From Deltaproteobacteria bacterium (GTDB lineage Bacteria; Desulfobacterota; Desulfobacteria; Desulfobacterales; SpSt-501), in the NCBI GenBank assembly GCA_016219005.1, contig JACRCN010000045.1, forward strand, positions 19,675 through 83,674: a stretch of 64,000 nt of DNA, given 5' to 3'. Under the pieces are notes generated by a model. It was not told the origin of the DNA. It saw nothing but the letters and a program-made list of their open reading frames with translations, and searched no databases. Below are positions 61,576 to 64,000 of the stretch, piece by piece. Each line of letters starts with the position of its first letter. Position 1 is the stretch's first letter. Made by a program: the position numbers and the translations under genes.

Positions 61576-61756
61576 CGCAGGCGGGTTTCCTTCAACCGTT
61601 GTCGGACATTCGCCAGATTTAATATAACTAATTGTAAATACTGACGATAAAATTCCAATCTTCCATACACCAGGCTCCGGCGCCTGTCAACCGGTAGTTC
61701 GGCGGCACAACGGGGTGGGGATGGCTCCCCAGGCAGGTTTCAGGCAGGGTTACAAC

Positions 61757-61948
61757 TCAGTGGGAACCGGATGCGGCGGCCGAAAGGGTAGTCACCGCGT
61801 CTGCCGGACACTGGCTGCAGTCAAGACAAAAATTCCTGAACGCAGCCTCTTTCAGGCAGCGCTTGTAGTCCGGGCAACCGATGTCGCGCGGCGGAGGGTT
61901 TTCCTCCCGGACGACCGTCATTTTCATGAACTGGGGGCGTTTTTCCAT
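61757..61948 (-). CDS. Small Cys-rich protein, 63 aa
   Basis: A 63-residue protein with five cysteines in a conserved-looking layout: IGCPDYKRCLKEAAFRNFCL and DCSQC. Small proteins with this CPxYxxCL...LDCSxC pattern occur in sulfate-reducing and related bacteria and may bind iron or zinc; I cannot name a family. No signal peptide. The start at 61948 is the first ATG; there is no strong ribosome site. It is upstream of the glycosyltransferase operon. Confidence 0.6.
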   Translation of the reverse strand: MEKRPQFMKMTVVREENPPPRDIGCPDYKRCLKEAAFRNFCLDCSQCPADAVTTLSAAASGSH

Positions 61949-62337
61949 GGCGTCGTATAGAACCTCGGGAATTTATGTCACGTAATTCCCTTATCGGCAA
62001 CATGCGCCCGGTTCATTAGGTTTTTTTCCCCGTGGTTGCAGGTATCTGATGCCCGGGGGTTCAACCATGCCCCCGCGGGCAATCGCCGTTGCGAGCCTGA
62101 GCGGTTTTCAGTCTTGCCCCCTTTGCGATGATCGTCTAAAATGCATAAAGGCGGTTTCACAACCTCGGATCACACCTGAGGGCTATGCGCAGGCCGATTC
62201 GAAAGTGCAGCAACCACGGCCGTATGTGAGCAATTCGCGAGGTCTGCAACGCCGACAGCGGGGGTCAGACGGGGTTATGAAGCCACTTATATGGAAGATC
62301 CCCACCATGACCGGTCAATCCGGAAAGGCGAAGCCCC
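61949..62337. other. Intergenic region without a recognised gene
   Basis: I see no supported gene, tRNA or clear repeat. A GC-rich palindrome-like stretch near 62050-62085 (CCCGGGGGTT and CCCCCGCGGGC) may form a hairpin. Short frames on both strands lack ribosome sites. Confidence 0.4.
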
Positions 62338-62553
62338 ATGAACCTCGAAGAAGCGCTCACCCTGCTCGAAAAACGCGTCGATGCCATGAAGACAACACCG
62401 GACCATGACCGGGCGTTCCGGAAAGGCTTTGCGAAAGGGTTGTGCTTTGCGCTGCTCATGGCCCAGGGCCGGAATGTTTTCGACCCGCAGGACGCGGACC
62501 TGCAGGCCCTCCGGAAGACGAAGCATAAACGCGGCCAGCTCGATCTGTTTTGA
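62338..62553 (+). CDS. Small hypothetical protein, 71 aa
   Basis: A 71-residue soluble helical protein, MNLEEALTLLEKRVDAMKTT at its start and LRKTKHKRGQLDLF at its end. The end ('GQLDLF') and length suggest a conserved small protein but I do not recognise a family. AAGGCGAA lies nine bases before the ATG. An overlapping minus-strand frame at 62265-62864 is judged a shadow. Confidence 0.55.
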   Translation: MNLEEALTLLEKRVDAMKTTPDHDRAFRKGFAKGLCFALLMAQGRNVFDPQDADLQALRKTKHKRGQLDLF

Positions 62554-62682
62554 CCTGGCTTAAGCGCCGCGCGAACAAGACTATCATTGCTTATGGTTCC
62601 GGATCGTTCTATTAATATTAAGGTAGCGAAATCCGTGCCGGGAGTCCGAACGCAAGAAAAGCCAAAGACCAAAGGAGGAGCC

Positions 62683-63972
62683 ATGCAGAGACTGACATCG
62701 ATTGCCCTGATCACCGTTCTGGTAGTACTGATGGTCTTCAGCGTCCATCCCGTAAGTGCAGATTCGAAGAAGATCCTCGACGCCATCGACGAGGCGGGCG
62801 CCAGCTGCCGGGGCGTTTCCCAGAAGATTTGGGACTTCAAGGAACTCGGGCAGCAGGAAGTCAAAAGCTCCGCCCTGTTGAAGGAGGAACTTGCGAGGAT
62901 GGGCTACAAGGTAACCGGTGACTTGAAGGTTCCCGATGACCTGGTCAAAGACGGCATCGCCAGGACCGCCTTCAGGGCGGAGATGGCCGGCAAGGGGGCA
63001 GGGCCCACGGTGACCCTTATGCTGGAATACGATGCGCTTCCCAACGGGCATTCCTGCGGGCACAACCTGATCTCGACCTCGGGCCTTCTGGCGGCGGCCG
63101 GTCTGGCCAAGGCCATGAAGGATACCCCCGGCCGGGTAATCGTCATCGGCACGCCCGACGAGGAGCGTGGATCGATGGGCGGCGGCAAGGTGGCGTTGCT
63201 CGAAGGCGGGCACTTCGAGGGCTCGGACGTGGTTTTCATCACCCATCCGGCCGACCGCTGGAGCCTGGAGCAGCGGTTCCTGGCCATGAAAAGGGCCATG
63301 TTCACCTTCAAGGGCAAAGCGGCTCATGCGGCCGCCTCACCCCACAAGGGCATCAATGCACTGCGCTCGGTTCTGCTCACCTTCAACTGCGTTGACGACC
63401 TGCGTGAGCATGTGCGCCAGGATGTCCGCATCCACGGCATCATCCCGAAGGGAGGCGACCGCGTGAACATTGTGCCGGAACTGGCCCAGGCTGAGTTCGC
63501 CTGCCGCGCCCTCGACACCGCCACCATGGAAAAGGCCTATGCCAAGATCGTGAACTGCGCCAAGGCGGCGGAACTTGGCACCGGTGCGACCCTGGAGTTC
63601 AAGGAGCCCCGAGTCGCCTTGAAGGCGCCTGTTACCGTTCAGCCCTTGCTGGACTCGGTGGAAGCCAGCTTGGCGGCGCTCGGGGTGACGAAAAACCAGT
63701 TCCGGAGCTCGGATGAATTCGGATCCTCCGACCTCGGCATGGTGAGCTATGCCTACCCTACGGTGAACCTCACCTTCAAAATCGCACCCGACGGGACAGC
63801 CGGGCACAGCGATGCGTTCCGCGATGCCGCCGCCACGGACGAGGGTTGGAAAGCCACCGTGATCGCCGGCAAAGCCGTGGCCCTGTCGGCCTACGACATG
63901 CTGACCAACCCGGCGAAGCTCAAGGCCGTTCAGGACGGCTTCAAGGAAGCCAAGGCGAAGGAAGGCAAATAG
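62683..63972 (+). CDS. Secreted M20-family amidohydrolase/peptidase
   Basis: A 429-residue exported metallohydrolase of the M20D group (AbgB/amidohydrolase type). Signal peptide: residues 1-25 (core ALITVLVVLMVFSV). Metal and active-site blocks are EYDALPNGHSCGHNLIS, VIVIGTPDEERGSMGGG, and the dimerisation domain with KAAHAAASPHKGINALRSVL; EFGSSDLGMVSYAYPTV near residue 348 is also characteristic. M20D members hydrolyse aminoacyl or p-aminobenzoyl-glutamate-like amides. AAAGGAGGA precedes ATG 62683, which decides the start in a frame open from 62587. It stands alone near the window end. Confidence 0.93.
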   Translation: MQRLTSIALITVLVVLMVFSVHPVSADSKKILDAIDEAGASCRGVSQKIWDFKELGQQEVKSSALLKEELARMGYKVTGDLKVPDDLVKDGIARTAFRAEMAGKGAGPTVTLMLEYDALPNGHSCGHNLISTSGLLAAAGLAKAMKDTPGRVIVIGTPDEERGSMGGGKVALLEGGHFEGSDVVFITHPADRWSLEQRFLAMKRAMFTFKGKAAHAAASPHKGINALRSVLLTFNCVDDLREHVRQDVRIHGIIPKGGDRVNIVPELAQAEFACRALDTATMEKAYAKIVNCAKAAELGTGATLEFKEPRVALKAPVTVQPLLDSVEASLAALGVTKNQFRSSDEFGSSDLGMVSYAYPTVNLTFKIAPDGTAGHSDAFRDAAATDEGWKATVIAGKAVALSAYDMLTNPAKLKAVQDGFKEAKAKEGK

Positions 63973-64000
63973 GTTCCCCGCTGTGAGCATCCCGCCCGCA

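Noticed and set aside
62049..62085. GGTTCAA in a GC-rich stretch, considered as a tRNA T-loop
   Set aside because: No matching acceptor, D-arm or anticodon arm could be built around it.
62265..62864. 199-codon minus-strand frame opposite the small gene and the M20 gene start
   Set aside because: It overlaps two better-supported plus-strand genes with good ribosome sites and shows no domain.

Overview
The window looks like a chromosomal segment of a GC-rich Gram-negative bacterium. The envelope genes show an outer membrane: Pal, PqiA/B/C, a TorF-like porin, two TolC-type proteins and an RND pump. The gene mix (GlnB-AmtB-TorF, an oxidative pentose phosphate cluster next to aconitase, many lipoproteins and sigma-54 elements) suggests a Desulfobacterota/deltaproteobacterial lineage. 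That placement is inference. No rRNA, tRNA, CRISPR array, intact insertion sequence or phage gene was recognised.

Layout. 1-3.5 kb: a small hypothetical, a cyclophilin-like protein, and an ECF sigma/zinc anti-sigma unit with a Tyr/Gly-rich secreted protein and a DUF3106 protein, closed by a perfect palindromic terminator. 3.5-4.4 kb is gene-poor but holds an exact-consensus sigma-70 promoter ahead of an ATP-grasp gene. 5.5-7.1 kb: GH17 and DUF192 secreted proteins. 7.5-11.4 kb: two EamA transporters coupled to a UbiG-like methyltransferase, then an AI-2E family protein with a possible leader peptide. 11.4-15.0 kb: a pqiA-pqiA-pqiB-pqiC lipid-transport operon. 15.2-18.0 kb: a lone HTH protein, a PHP phosphoesterase and a fused glycosyltransferase. 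18.0-28.2 kb, all on the minus strand: a disulfide reductase, zwf, a TVP38 protein, pgl, tal, rpiA, a Tat-type molybdoenzyme and acnA, i.e. NADPH and pentose phosphate metabolism. 28.3-32.1 kb: DUF547, thiol peroxidase, cpYpsA-DUF6794 and pal. An 83-bp repeat starts at the stop codons of the DUF547 and tpx genes. 32.4-35.5 kb: glnB-amtB-torF.

35.7-58.9 kb is an accessory region dominated by metal resistance and envelope stress. It has CusA/CusB/CusC with a YtkA-like protein, a multicopper oxidase, a lipoprotein TolC, a His-rich lipoprotein, a membrane protein and a DUF6488 protein. A strong sigma-54 promoter precedes this block. Next come an orphan histidine kinase, a ZraS/ZraR-like two-component pair, and an ECF sigma operon whose second gene joins a membrane-anchored regulator to a glycogen-binding-like (CBM48/AMPK) domain. 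Two secreted proteins here have long Gly-rich tails. Sigma-54 elements also lie upstream of two lipoproteins. A PilZ protein and a Ser/Thr kinase fused to an SUMF-like domain complete the region. Two decayed fragments, the C-terminus of an RND pump and a receiver-domain piece, show past rearrangement.

58.9-64 kb: a polyprenyl-type glycosyltransferase with a polytopic partner, two small proteins and a secreted M20 amidohydrolase.

A working model, by inference: ZraR-like activator plus sigma-54 switches on metal-defence and envelope lipoprotein genes, while the ECF/CBM48 operon senses a separate envelope signal and controls the Gly-tailed secreted proteins.
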